Below are positions 53,379-61,455 of a DNA stretch of 64,000 nucleotides, piece after piece. The first letter of the stretch is position 1, and every line of letters starts with the position of its first letter. The notes beneath the pieces were generated by a model. The model searched no databases. It worked only from the letters and a program-made list of their open reading frames with translations, and was not told where the DNA came from. Origin of the DNA: SSF14 sp037045585 (lineage in GTDB: Bacteria; Actinomycetota; Acidimicrobiia; Acidimicrobiales; Microtrichaceae); assembly GCA_037045585.1 (NCBI GenBank), contig JBAOIR010000076.1, positions 1 to 64,000 on the forward strand. The letters run 5' to 3'. Both the position numbers and the translations under genes were made by a program.

Positions 53379-54332
53379 TCAGAACAGCGACTGACCCCGC
53401 GACGCAGCGAGCACCTCGTACCACTGTTGGCGCGAGAACCCCACCTCAGTGGCCTCGGCGCACTGACGGATCCGAGCGACCCGCGAGGTCGAGACGATCG
53501 GCACCACACCGGCGGGGTGGTGCAGCAACCAGGACAACACGACCGCCACCCGTGGCGCACCCTGTTCGGCCGCGATGCGGTCGAACACGGCCGCCACCGC
53601 CTGCAGCTTCTTGCTGGTCGCCTCCCCGACGAGGGAGCCGCTCGCGAGCGGACTCGACGCGATCGGGGTGAGCCCGAGTTCCATTGCCAGATCGAGGGTC
53701 CCGTCGGTGAGCGACCCCAGGCGGACAGCGTTGAGCGGAACCTGCACCGACACGAGCGGGAAGTCGAGGAACGACTGCAGCGCCTGGGTCTGCCAGGCCG
53801 TGTGGTTGCAGACGCCCACCTCACGCACCTTGCCCGCCTCGCGCAGCTCGGTCAGCACTTCGGCGACCTCGCCGGGGTGCGCCAGCAGGTCCGGTTGGTG
53901 CACCTGGTAGAGGTCGATCACGTCGACGCCGAGGCGGTACAGCGAGGCGTCGCACGCCTGCCGGAGGTGATCGGCGCTCGTGTCGAACGGGAGTGGGGGG
54001 AACACCCCGCCCTTGGTGGACAGCACCACACGGTCGCGCAGCTCGGGCACCTCGGCGAAGACCTCACCGAGCCGTTGCTCCGCCGCGCCGAACCCGCCCC
54101 CGTGCGCGGCGTCCTCCTCGGTCGGGTCGAACCCCGCCACGTCGGCCGTCTCGATCAATGTCATGCCGGCGTCGACCGCCGCCTCGATGCGGTCGATCGC
54201 GGCGTCGAGCGTCGCCTCGCCGAGCCGCGCCGTGCCGTACGCGAGCGGACCGATCTCGATGTCGAGCCCGGCGAAGGGCACCGAATCGTCGGGGGAAGCG
54301 GTGGTCTCGGCATCGACATTCGGATCGGTCAT
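53379..54332 (-). CDS. Aldo/keto reductase family protein with altered catalytic tetrad
   Basis: 317 residues with the AKR TIM-barrel: GPLAYGTARLG near residue 28, STKGGVFPP (conserved Lys) near 105, VIDLYQVHQPDLLAH (conserved His) near 138, and KVREVGVCNHTAWQ near 168. The usual DTAxxYG motif reads ETADVAGFD here, so the catalytic Asp is Glu and the Tyr is Ala, followed by an insertion. NADPH binding may be kept, but ordinary carbonyl reduction looks impaired. It diverges from the NUDIX gene. Confidence 0.85.
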   Translation of the reverse strand: MTDPNVDAETTASPDDSVPFAGLDIEIGPLAYGTARLGEATLDAAIDRIEAAVDAGMTLIETADVAGFDPTEEDAAHGGGFGAAEQRLGEVFAEVPELRDRVVLSTKGGVFPPLPFDTSADHLRQACDASLYRLGVDVIDLYQVHQPDLLAHPGEVAEVLTELREAGKVREVGVCNHTAWQTQALQSFLDFPLVSVQVPLNAVRLGSLTDGTLDLAMELGLTPIASSPLASGSLVGEATSKKLQAVAAVFDRIAAEQGAPRVAVVLSWLLHHPAGVVPIVSTSRVARIRQCAEATEVGFSRQQWYEVLAASRGQSLF

Positions 54333-54352
54333 CGGCGGTTACCGTACCCGGC

Positions 54353-54901
54353 ATGGGCGAGGACGGAGCTGGGCCGGGGGCGTCGACGGGGGCCGACGAC
54401 GAGTTGGTCGAGGAGGTCGACACCGACGGACGGGTCCTCCGGGTGGTGACGCGCGCCGAGATGCGGGCGGGCCGACTCCGCCACCGGACCACGTTCATCG
54501 CGGTGGTCGACCCACACCACCGGCTCCTCGTCCACCAGCGGAGTCCGCTGAAGGACGTCTGGCCGAGCCGGTGGGACATCGCCGCCGGAGGAGTTGCCGC
54601 TGTGGGCGAGAGCTGGGAGGACGGTGCCCGTCGCGAGCTGGCCGAGGAACTCGGCATCGACGCGGCGGTGGTCGCCCTCGGTGGCGGCCGTTACGACGAC
54701 GAGGACGTCAAGACGGTTGCCGAGGTCTTCCTCGCCCGCCACGCCGGCGCCGTCCGGTTCGCGGACGGCGAGGTGGTCGACGCCCGGTGGGTCACGCTCG
54801 GCGAGCTGAACGAGCTGATCCGGTCGGAGAACTGCTGCCCCGACTCGATCGCGCTCGTCCTCCCGCTCGTTCGCTCGCTGCTCGAGGCTCCCACGGACTG
54901 A
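54353..54901 (+). CDS. NUDIX hydrolase
   Basis: 182 residues from the ATG at 54353. The NUDIX box reads GGVAAVGESWEDGARRELAE followed by ELGI (about residues 82-105), with all Glu ligands present. RTTFIAVVDPHHRLLVHQRS precedes it, as in YfcD/IPP-isomerase-like members. It would hydrolyse a nucleoside diphosphate derivative; the substrate is not predictable. The start lies 20 bp from the divergent aldo/keto reductase. Confidence 0.92.
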   Translation: MGEDGAGPGASTGADDELVEEVDTDGRVLRVVTRAEMRAGRLRHRTTFIAVVDPHHRLLVHQRSPLKDVWPSRWDIAAGGVAAVGESWEDGARRELAEELGIDAAVVALGGGRYDDEDVKTVAEVFLARHAGAVRFADGEVVDARWVTLGELNELIRSENCCPDSIALVLPLVRSLLEAPTD

Positions 54902-54944
54902 CGGCGCGGTCTCACTGTCAGTGGGTCCGCTCATGATGGGGACC

Positions 54945-55412
54945 ATGACCACGCAGACCGCTTCCCGCAGTACCCGCACGGCGCGTTCGTCCGTCCCGCT
55001 CGATCCGGCCCTGCGCGCCCTCCGCTGCGAGGTCGCCCGTTGGGCCCTCGCCGCCGGGCAACCACTCAACCTCGATGCCATCGGGGTCATCCTCGGGGCT
55101 CGGCACGCCGAGGCGATCGTCGAGGGCCGGCCGTTCAACCGCTGGACCACCAACACGGTGCTCACGTTCCTCTTCGGCACCGCCGAGGACTGGTGCCTTC
55201 GCCAGCACGTCACGATGCCGCCGCACCTCGGCGAGTCGCTCCTGACCTACGTCAACTTTCTCGCCGCCGCGGGGGTGCTCGCCCCCGGCTCGTCGTCGGT
55301 CCGCCAGCTGCAGAACACGATCTCCGACCTCGCCGGCCTCACGGCGACCGGTCATCGGCGGCCGTCCCGGGTCGACGACGGCGCACCCACTCCCACGCCG
55401 CTTCGACGCTGA
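54945..55412 (+). CDS. Hypothetical protein
   Basis: 155 residues from ATG 54945; starts at 54921, 54933 or 54936 are also possible. The N-terminus is basic and Thr/Ser-rich. The core (about residues 20-125) is helical: ALRCEVARWALAAGQPLNLD, AIGVILGARHAEAIVEGRPF, NRWTTNTVLTFLFGTAEDWC. The tail is polar. There is no signal peptide or membrane helix. No family is recognised; the pattern with a short helix-turn-helix-like stretch could hint at DNA binding, but that is weak. Confidence 0.65.
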   Translation: MTTQTASRSTRTARSSVPLDPALRALRCEVARWALAAGQPLNLDAIGVILGARHAEAIVEGRPFNRWTTNTVLTFLFGTAEDWCLRQHVTMPPHLGESLLTYVNFLAAAGVLAPGSSSVRQLQNTISDLAGLTATGHRRPSRVDDGAPTPTPLRR

Positions 55413-55437
55413 CGCGATCGGGGTAGCGTCCCCGCCG

Positions 55438-56868
55438 ATGCCTCTGCCCCACCGATCGACCGAGTACGACGCCACCATCGTGGGCACCGGCCCCAATGGG
55501 CTGGTCGCCGCCGTCACCCTCGCTCGTGCCGGATGGCGCGTGCTCGCGGTCGAGGCCGCTCCCACTCCCGGGGGCGGGACGCGCTCGGCCGAGCTGACCC
55601 GACCGGGTCTCGTGCACGACGTGTGTTCCGCGATCCATCCCCTCGGCGTCGCGTCCGAGGCGATGCGCAACCTGCCGCTCGCGGACCACGGCCTCGAATG
55701 GGTCCAACCCGAGATCGCCGCCGGCCACCCGCTCGACGGCGGCCGGGCCGGGCTGCTGTACCCGTCGCTCGACCGGACGGTCGCCGGTCTCGGCACCGAC
55801 GGCGAGGCGTATCGACGGCTCCTCGGTCCACTCGTTCGTCAGGACCTGGTCGACTCGCTGCTCTCGCCGCTGTCGATCCCCTCGGCGCCGGTGGCGCTCG
55901 CACGGTACGGGCTGGCCGGCATCCTGCCACTCGATCGCCTCGCCCGTTCCCGCTTCTCGACCGACGAGGCCAAGGCGCTGCTCGCCGGGCTCGCCGCCCA
56001 CTCGATGCTGTCGCTGCGATCGCCCATCACCGCGGGGTACGGCCTGATGCTCGGCCTGCTCGGGCATCTCGTGGGCTGGCCGATGGCGAAAGGCGGGTCC
56101 CAGGCGATCGCCGACGCGCTGGTGTCGCTGCTCGAGGCCCACGGCGGCACCGTCGAGTGCGGGCGTCCCATCCGCTCGCTCGACGAGCTCCCGCCGTCGC
56201 GGGCAACCATCTTCGATATCACGCCGTCCCAGCTCATTGCGATCTGCGGCGACCGGATGCCCGATCGCTACCGCCGTCGTCTCGCGTCGTTCCGGCGCGG
56301 CCCGGGCGTGTGGAAGGTCGACTGGGCACTCGACGGGCCGGTCCCGTGGACCAACCCCGACCTCCACCGCACCGCGACGGTGCACCTCGGCGGGACCCTG
56401 GAGGAGATCGTGGATGCCGAGGACGAGGTGATCGCCGGCCGCCATCCCGAACGCCCCTACGTCCTCTACGTGCAGACGAGCCAGTTCGACCGGAGCCGCG
56501 CCGCCGCCGGCGGCGAGACGGGGTGGGCGTACTGCCACGTGCCCAACGGGTCGACCGTCGACATGACCGACCGCATCGAGGCGCAGGTCGAGCGCTTCGC
56601 CCCGGGCTTCCGCGACCGCATCGTCGAACGTCACGTGATGGGCCCCGCCGCGATGCAGGCGCACAACGCCAACTACCTCGGTGGCGACATCAACGGCGGC
56701 ATGGCGAACCTCCGCCAGTTCGTCGCCCGGCCGACGCTGTCGCTCCACCCGTGGCGCACCCCGATGCCGGGCATCTACCTGTGTTCGTCGTCGACACCGC
56801 CCGGCGGCGGCGTCCACGGGATGTGTGGCCTCCACGCGGCCCGAGCAGCGCTGTCCGACCTCGGCTGA
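55438..56868 (+). CDS. Phytoene-dehydrogenase-like FAD-dependent oxidoreductase
   Basis: 476 residues. The dinucleotide-binding motif TIVGTGPNGLVAAVTLARAG is at about residues 13-32, followed by EAAPTPGGGTRSAELTRPG. Near the C-terminus CSSSTPPGGGVHGMCGLHAA is the CrtI-type FAD closing motif. It belongs to the CrtI/PYROXD2-like group of flavoproteins. No carotenoid genes are adjacent, so its substrate remains open. It starts 25 bp after the hypothetical gene on the same strand. Confidence 0.88.
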   Translation: MPLPHRSTEYDATIVGTGPNGLVAAVTLARAGWRVLAVEAAPTPGGGTRSAELTRPGLVHDVCSAIHPLGVASEAMRNLPLADHGLEWVQPEIAAGHPLDGGRAGLLYPSLDRTVAGLGTDGEAYRRLLGPLVRQDLVDSLLSPLSIPSAPVALARYGLAGILPLDRLARSRFSTDEAKALLAGLAAHSMLSLRSPITAGYGLMLGLLGHLVGWPMAKGGSQAIADALVSLLEAHGGTVECGRPIRSLDELPPSRATIFDITPSQLIAICGDRMPDRYRRRLASFRRGPGVWKVDWALDGPVPWTNPDLHRTATVHLGGTLEEIVDAEDEVIAGRHPERPYVLYVQTSQFDRSRAAAGGETGWAYCHVPNGSTVDMTDRIEAQVERFAPGFRDRIVERHVMGPAAMQAHNANYLGGDINGGMANLRQFVARPTLSLHPWRTPMPGIYLCSSSTPPGGGVHGMCGLHAARAALSDLG

Positions 56869-56913
56869 GGATCGCGTCGATCGCGTCCGCCGGCGCGGCC
56901 CGGCGCCGCGGCG

Positions 56914-57966
56914 CTAGCTGATGCCGAAGAACGAGAGGATCTCGTCGGTCGCGTCGAGGGAGCCGGTGAGCGGCCAGAGATGGCCCCAGTTCGCGATCGT
57001 GATGAGCTCGACGCGCGATCCCCCGCCGCAGCCGTTCCACTCCTCGTAGGTGAGGTCGCCGTCGGTGCGGTCGCTCGGCGGCGCGGTGCAGCCGTCGTCG
57101 GCAGCGACCTGTTCGGCCATCGTGGGCACCGGTTGGAAGCTCACTCCCATGATCGCCGCGACCAGCCCGGCACCGCCCTGGTAGGGCACGGTGTCGTCAG
57201 CCGTGCCGTGGATGTGGAGGATGGAGAGCGGTTGTCGGGGCGGGCAGTTGATCACGCGGGTTCCCGAGACGCTGGCGATGCCGGCAAGTCGATCGCTGAC
57301 GCACGCGAACCGGTAGGCCATCATGCCGCCGTTCGAGAACCCCGCCATGTACATGCGACTGGTGTCGACATCGGGCCGACGGGCGATCTCCTCCACCAGG
57401 GTCGCGAGGTAGCTGGTGTCGTCGATGCCGGTGCCCTTCGCGATGCCGCAGCAGTCACCGGCGTTCCAGCTGCTGGCGATCCCCGACGGCGTGACGAGCA
57501 TGAACCGGCGGGCGAGGACGGCGTCGGTCCACGCTCCGGCGTCACGGATCGTGCCCGGGCCGTCGCCGAGCCCGTGGAGCAGGAACACCACGGGCAGCTT
57601 CGTTCCCTCGGGCAGGCCCGGCGGGAGGATCACCGCACATTCCCGCGTGATGAGCCCCTGCGTGATCGCGCAGCTCGACGTGACGGCCGTGCTGCCCGGC
57701 ACCGGAGTCGTGACGGTGTTCGGCGGCAGCACCGTGCCGTCGGGGCTGCGGTCGATCGCCCCGTCCTGCTGCCGGGCGACGAGCAGCGCGGCGACGATGA
57801 GCAACACGACGCCGACAACCAGGGCGGGGAGACACCCCCACAGCCATCGACGCCGCTTCCTGGGCGGCGGCGGTGGCGGGAGGGTCCACGCCCTTCCGTC
57901 GGAGTCATCGGTCGAAAAGGGCTGCAAGGCGGGACATGGTAGGCGGGGCCTCGATCCCTCCCCCAT
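56914..57966 (-). CDS. PHB-depolymerase/feruloyl-esterase-like secreted esterase
   Basis: 350 residues. A cytoplasmic Pro-rich N-terminus (PPPPPPRKRRR) precedes one membrane helix (about 42-64), then an outward-facing alpha/beta hydrolase of the LpqC/poly(3-hydroxybutyrate) depolymerase type. The triad is Ser in MAGFSNGGMM (about 211), Asp in GTADDTVPY (about 256) and His in NWGHLWP (about 328). The oxyanion segment is VFLLHGLGDG. It would hydrolyse an extracellular ester. It diverges from the acyl-CoA dehydrogenase gene across a 73-bp gap with a dyad operator. Confidence 0.88.
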   Translation of the reverse strand: MGEGSRPRLPCPALQPFSTDDSDGRAWTLPPPPPPRKRRRWLWGCLPALVVGVVLLIVAALLVARQQDGAIDRSPDGTVLPPNTVTTPVPGSTAVTSSCAITQGLITRECAVILPPGLPEGTKLPVVFLLHGLGDGPGTIRDAGAWTDAVLARRFMLVTPSGIASSWNAGDCCGIAKGTGIDDTSYLATLVEEIARRPDVDTSRMYMAGFSNGGMMAYRFACVSDRLAGIASVSGTRVINCPPRQPLSILHIHGTADDTVPYQGGAGLVAAIMGVSFQPVPTMAEQVAADDGCTAPPSDRTDGDLTYEEWNGCGGGSRVELITIANWGHLWPLTGSLDATDEILSFFGIS

Positions 57967-58007
57967 CAGGTCGTCGTTCCGCTCCGGCCGCCGTCCCCGA
58001 TTCCGAG

Positions 58008-58026
58008 ATCTGACGAGGCGTCAGAT
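58008..58026. promoter_or_regulatory. Dyad operator upstream of the acyl-CoA dehydrogenase operon
   Basis: ATCTGACG (58008-58015), AGG, then CGTCAGAT (58019-58026) form a perfect 8-bp inverted repeat. It ends 13 bp before the acyl-CoA dehydrogenase ATG and lies between divergent genes. The size and shape suit a TetR-family repressor of fatty-acid or related CoA metabolism. Confidence 0.6.
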
Positions 58027-58039
58027 ACGATCGACCACC

Positions 58040-59236
58040 ATGCAGTTGGGAGATTCGCAGGCCGACGCCGAGTTCCGCGCCGAGATCCGTGACTGGATGG
58101 CGGCGAACCTCACCGGCGAGTTCGAGCAGCTCCGCTTCCGCGGCGGCCCCGGCGACGAGCACATGTTCGTCGAGGAGCGCATGGCCTGGGAGCGCCACCT
58201 GGCGGCGCACCGGTGGACGTGCGTCGGTTGGCCGGCTGAGCACGGGGGCCGCGGGCTGCCGATCAGCCAGGAGGTCATCTTCCACGAGGAGTACGCCCGT
58301 GCCGGTGGCCCCGGACGCGCCGGCCTCATCGGCGAGGGCCTGCTCGGCCCGACCCTCATCCACTTCGCCTCGCCCGAGCAACAGCAGCGGTTCCTCCCCG
58401 GCATCGTGGCGGGCACCGAGTACTGGTGCCAGGGCTACTCCGAGCCCAATGCCGGCAGCGACCTGGCCAACATCAAGACGACCGCTCGCCTCGAGGGCGA
58501 GGGCGACGACGCCGAATGGGTGATCAACGGCCAGAAGGTCTGGACGTCGCTCGCGCAGTGGTCCGACTGGTGCTTCGTCATCTGCCGGGTCGAAGAGGGC
58601 AGCCAGCGCCACGCCGGCCTCGCCTACCTGCTGGTGCCCATGGACGCCGACGGCATCGAGGTCCGCCCGATCCGCCAGATCACCGGCACCGCCGAGTTCA
58701 ACGAGGTGTTCTTCACCGACGTCCGCACCGCGGCCCACAACATCGTGGGTGAGCCCGGCGAGGGGTGGAAGGTCGCGATGGGCACGCTCGCGTTCGAACG
58801 TGGGGTACTCACGCTCGGCCAGCAGATGGCATTCCAGCGTGAGCTGGACGAGATCATCGAGACGGCCCGGCACAACGGTCGGATCGACGACCCGATCCTG
58901 CGAGACCGTCTCGTCGGCCTGTGGATCCGCCTGCGGATCATGCGCACCAATGCCATCCGCACCCTGTCGCTCGCGTCGGCGCAGCTCGGGCGTGAGGCAA
59001 TGATCGGCAAGCTCTACTGGGCGAACCTCCACCAGGAGATGGGTGAGGTCGCGATGGACGTCCTCGGTCCCGAGGCCATGGTCATCGCCGACCGCTACGA
59101 CGCCCACGAGCCCCTCGACGCGCTGCACCGTCTCTTCATGTTCACGCGGTCCGACACCATCTACGGCGGGTCCGACCAGATCCAACGCAACGTCATCGGC
59201 GAGCGGGCGCTCGGCCTGCCGCGCGAACCCCGCTAA
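58040..59236 (+). CDS. Acyl-CoA dehydrogenase
   Basis: 398 residues, normal for the family, using FAD to introduce a 2,3-double bond into an acyl-CoA. Landmarks are YWCQGYSEPNAGSDLANIKT (about residue 132), FEVVF-type strand FNEVFFTDV with NIVGEPGEGWK (about 220-247), and the C-terminal YGGSDQIQRNVIGERALGLP (about 375). The ATG at 58040 follows the dyad operator closely, so the leader is short. SDR, two lipoproteins and MaoC follow on the same strand, forming a probable degradative operon. Confidence 0.94.
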   Translation: MQLGDSQADAEFRAEIRDWMAANLTGEFEQLRFRGGPGDEHMFVEERMAWERHLAAHRWTCVGWPAEHGGRGLPISQEVIFHEEYARAGGPGRAGLIGEGLLGPTLIHFASPEQQQRFLPGIVAGTEYWCQGYSEPNAGSDLANIKTTARLEGEGDDAEWVINGQKVWTSLAQWSDWCFVICRVEEGSQRHAGLAYLLVPMDADGIEVRPIRQITGTAEFNEVFFTDVRTAAHNIVGEPGEGWKVAMGTLAFERGVLTLGQQMAFQRELDEIIETARHNGRIDDPILRDRLVGLWIRLRIMRTNAIRTLSLASAQLGREAMIGKLYWANLHQEMGEVAMDVLGPEAMVIADRYDAHEPLDALHRLFMFTRSDTIYGGSDQIQRNVIGERALGLPREPR

Positions 59237-59262
59237 CCCACCCGAACCCGCCAGGAGCACCA

Positions 59263-60045
59263 ATGGCCGCACCCGTTCCCACCTATCCCGCTGCGCACGG
59301 GCTGCTCGCCGGCAAGACCGTCGTGGTCACCGCCGCCGCCGGCACCGGCATCGGTTTCTCGCTGGCCAAGCGCTGCGTCGAAGAGGGCGCGACCGTGCTG
59401 ATCAGCGATCTCCACGAGCGTCGTCTGGGCGAGGCCGCCGACAACATCGAGGCCGAGACCGGCACCCGTCCGGCGACGTTCCTCTGCAACGTCACCGACG
59501 AGGAGCAGGTGCAGGGGCTGGTCGCAGCGTCGATCGAGGCGCTCGGCCACATCGACGTGTGGATGAACAACGCCGGCCTCGGAGGCAACGCCGCGGTCGT
59601 CGACATGACCGACGACCAGTGGAACGTGGTGTTGGACGTGACCCTCACCGGCACGTTCCGTTGCCTGCGGGCCGTGCTCCCCCACATGTACGAGCGAGGC
59701 ACGGGCGCGATCGTCAACAACGCGTCGGTCCTCGGATGGCGGGCGCAGGAACTGCAGGCGCACTACGCCGCAGCGAAGGCTGGCGTGATGGCCCTGACCC
59801 GCTGCACCGCGATGGAAGCGGCCAAGCACAACGTCCGGGTGAACGCGGTGTCGCCGAGCCTGGCGATGCACCCGTTCCTCGCCAAGGTGACGCCCGACGG
59901 CCTGCTGGAGGAGCTCGAGGCCCGTGAAGCGTTCGGCCGGGCCGCCGAGCCGTGGGAGATCGCCAACGTCATGGTCATGTTGGCGTCGGACTACACGACC
60001 TACATGACGGGCGAGGTCGTCGCCGTGTCGAGCCAGCACGCGTGA
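59263..60045 (+). CDS. Short-chain dehydrogenase/reductase (SDR)
   Basis: 260 residues, classical SDR. The cofactor motif is VVVTAAAGTGIGFSLAKRC (TGxxxGIG form, about residue 21). NNAG lies at about 105, the catalytic Ser in NNASVLGW (about 152), and Tyr/Lys in HYAAAKAG (168 and 172). It is NAD(P)-dependent and would oxidise or reduce a hydroxyacyl or steroid-like substrate. AGGAG lies 7 bases before the ATG. It is the second gene of the acyl-CoA dehydrogenase operon. Confidence 0.93.
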   Translation: MAAPVPTYPAAHGLLAGKTVVVTAAAGTGIGFSLAKRCVEEGATVLISDLHERRLGEAADNIEAETGTRPATFLCNVTDEEQVQGLVAASIEALGHIDVWMNNAGLGGNAAVVDMTDDQWNVVLDVTLTGTFRCLRAVLPHMYERGTGAIVNNASVLGWRAQELQAHYAAAKAGVMALTRCTAMEAAKHNVRVNAVSPSLAMHPFLAKVTPDGLLEELEAREAFGRAAEPWEIANVMVMLASDYTTYMTGEVVAVSSQHA

Positions 60046-60095
60046 GGGCCGGTGGCCCTACACTCGCGCGTCGCCGCCAACCGAAAGGCCCGCCC

Positions 60096-60458
60096 ATGAA
60101 GCTCCGCCGATCCGTCGCCGTCGTGGCTGGGTCCGTCCTCCTGCTCTCCGCTTGCGGAGGTGAGGAACTGCCCTCGAAGAGCGAGTTCATCTCCAAGTTG
60201 AAGCAGGAGATGTCGTCGGAGATGTCGTCGCTCGAATCCTCGGGCATCGACAAGGCCGCCGCCGAGAAGATCTTCGACGACTTCCTCGGCTGCACCTACG
60301 ACGAGATCAAGGGGGACACCGAGCTGCTGTCCCGGGTCAACGACGGTGCCGACGACGCTGCGACCACCGCCGAGATCACGAAGAAGGCAACGGCGTGTGC
60401 GAACGACCTGCAGCAGGCGGCGGTCGAGGCCGCCACGGGGGGCTCGGCCGGTGGCTGA
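60096..60458 (+). CDS. Small lipoprotein, paralogue of the next gene
   Basis: 120 residues. The lipoprotein signal ends in LLLSAC. The mature part is helical and charged (KSEFISKLKQEMSSEMSSLE, then FDDFLGCTYDEIKGDTELLS), with two further Cys that could form a disulfide. The following gene has the same plan (K-x-EF-x-x-K near the start, C-x-Y-x-x-IK in the middle, C near the end), so they are tandem paralogues. Both sit inside a CoA-metabolism operon. The function is unknown; binding a hydrophobic ligand is a guess. Confidence 0.7.
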   Translation: MKLRRSVAVVAGSVLLLSACGGEELPSKSEFISKLKQEMSSEMSSLESSGIDKAAAEKIFDDFLGCTYDEIKGDTELLSRVNDGADDAATTAEITKKATACANDLQQAAVEAATGGSAGG

Positions 60459-60825
60459 CCTCCGACGACGCGCCGCGGTCGCAGCCGTCGCCCTGTCACT
60501 CATCGCGACCGGGTGCGGCGGACCGCCCACCAAGGCCGAGTTCGTGACGAAGATGCGCGAGTCCGTCGGTGACCTCGATGCCGGGCTCGCGAGCCAGGAC
60601 ATCGACCCCGAGACGGGCAACGAGCTGATCACGAAGCTGCTCGAGTGCCAGTACGAGTCGATCAAGGACGACGACGACCTGTTGCAGAAGGCGTACGACG
60701 ATCCGGGCGACACCGAGATCGCACCGCAGCTCGATGCCAAGACGACGGCCTGCGTCGACGACTTCTCGACGGCGATGGCCGACCTCGCCGGTCCGACCAC
60801 CACCACCACGATCCCCGAAGGCTGA
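60451..60825 (+). CDS. Small lipoprotein, paralogue of the preceding gene
   Basis: 124 residues. GTG at 60451 overlaps the preceding gene by 8 bp. The lipobox is IATGC. KAEFVTKMRESVGDLDAGLA and LECQYESIKDDDDLLQKAYD correspond to KSEFISKLKQ and GCTYDEIKGDTELL in the upstream copy. The C-terminus is Thr-rich. The paired, translationally coupled paralogues suggest a heteromeric surface complex, or a recent duplication. Confidence 0.7.
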   Translation: MADLRRRAAVAAVALSLIATGCGGPPTKAEFVTKMRESVGDLDAGLASQDIDPETGNELITKLLECQYESIKDDDDLLQKAYDDPGDTEIAPQLDAKTTACVDDFSTAMADLAGPTTTTTIPEG

Positions 60826-60830
60826 GCCCG

Positions 60831-61289
60831 ATGTCGCTGTCCGTCCCCACGCCCGCCGACCTGCTCGAGCACGTCGGCGACTCGCTCGGCCCCACCGAGT
60901 GGGTGGTCGTCGACCAGGAGCGCATCAACCAGTTCGCCGAGGCGACCGGCGACCACCAGTGGATCCACGTCGACGTCGAGCGCGCGACCGCCGAGAGTCC
61001 CTTCGGCGGGCCGATCGCCCACGGGTACCTGACGCTCGCTCTCGCCAACCTGTTCCTGCCGCAGCTGCTGAGCGTCGAGACGTTCTCCGCCGGGCTCAAC
61101 ATCGGCCTCGACAAGGTCCGCTTCCCGTCGCCGGTCCCGGCCGGCTCGAAGATCCGCGGGAGCGGCGAGATCGTGTCCGCCGTCGAAGCCGGTGGCGGCG
61201 TCCAGGTGGTCGTGCGGGTCACGATCGAGGCGGAGGGCGCCACCAAGCCCGCCTGCGTCGCCGACACCGTCTCCAGATTCCTGCCCTGA
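60831..61289 (+). CDS. MaoC-family dehydratase (R-specific enoyl-CoA hydratase-like)
   Basis: 152 residues, single hotdog domain. The hydratase-2 motif is clear: NQFAEATGDHQWIHVDVERA followed by FGGPIAHGYLTLAL (about residues 35-70), with the catalytic Asp and His. It would hydrate a 2-enoyl-CoA. It closes the operon of acyl-CoA dehydrogenase, SDR and lipoproteins, and supplies the hydration step that follows dehydrogenation. Confidence 0.93.
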   Translation: MSLSVPTPADLLEHVGDSLGPTEWVVVDQERINQFAEATGDHQWIHVDVERATAESPFGGPIAHGYLTLALANLFLPQLLSVETFSAGLNIGLDKVRFPSPVPAGSKIRGSGEIVSAVEAGGGVQVVVRVTIEAEGATKPACVADTVSRFLP

Positions 61290-61311
61290 ACCGCCTGCCC
61301 TGATCTCACCG

Positions 61312-61361
61312 GTTCTGTCCTGCGCTTCCGCCCCTCCAGGGGCGGATCTGCAGGACAGAAC
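61312..61361. repeat. Long double hairpin, terminator-like, related to the 12644-12685 element
   Basis: GTTCTGTCCTGC (61312-61323) pairs with GCAGGACAGAAC (61350-61361), a 12-bp perfect stem. An inner 8-bp stem, CCGCCCCT/AGGGGCGG, sits at 61328-61345. It follows the MaoC gene by 22 bp. It may end the operon, though there is no U tract. The outer arms match those of the hairpin upstream of moaA, which suggests a dispersed repeat family. Confidence 0.6.
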
Positions 61362-61388
61362 GGGTGCATCTCTCGGTTCGCTCGCCGT

Positions 61389-61406
61389 TGTTACCGGCCG
61401 GTAACA
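61389..61406. promoter_or_regulatory. Palindromic operator upstream of thiolase
   Basis: TGTTACCGGCCGGTAACA is an 18-bp perfect palindrome 49 bp before the thiolase ATG. It has the size and symmetry of a TetR-family site. No clear -35/-10 hexamers were identified around it. Confidence 0.6.
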
Positions 61407-61455
61407 TGCGGCACCGACAATCGCCACCCACCCAACCCAACGGGAGCCAAGTCCA

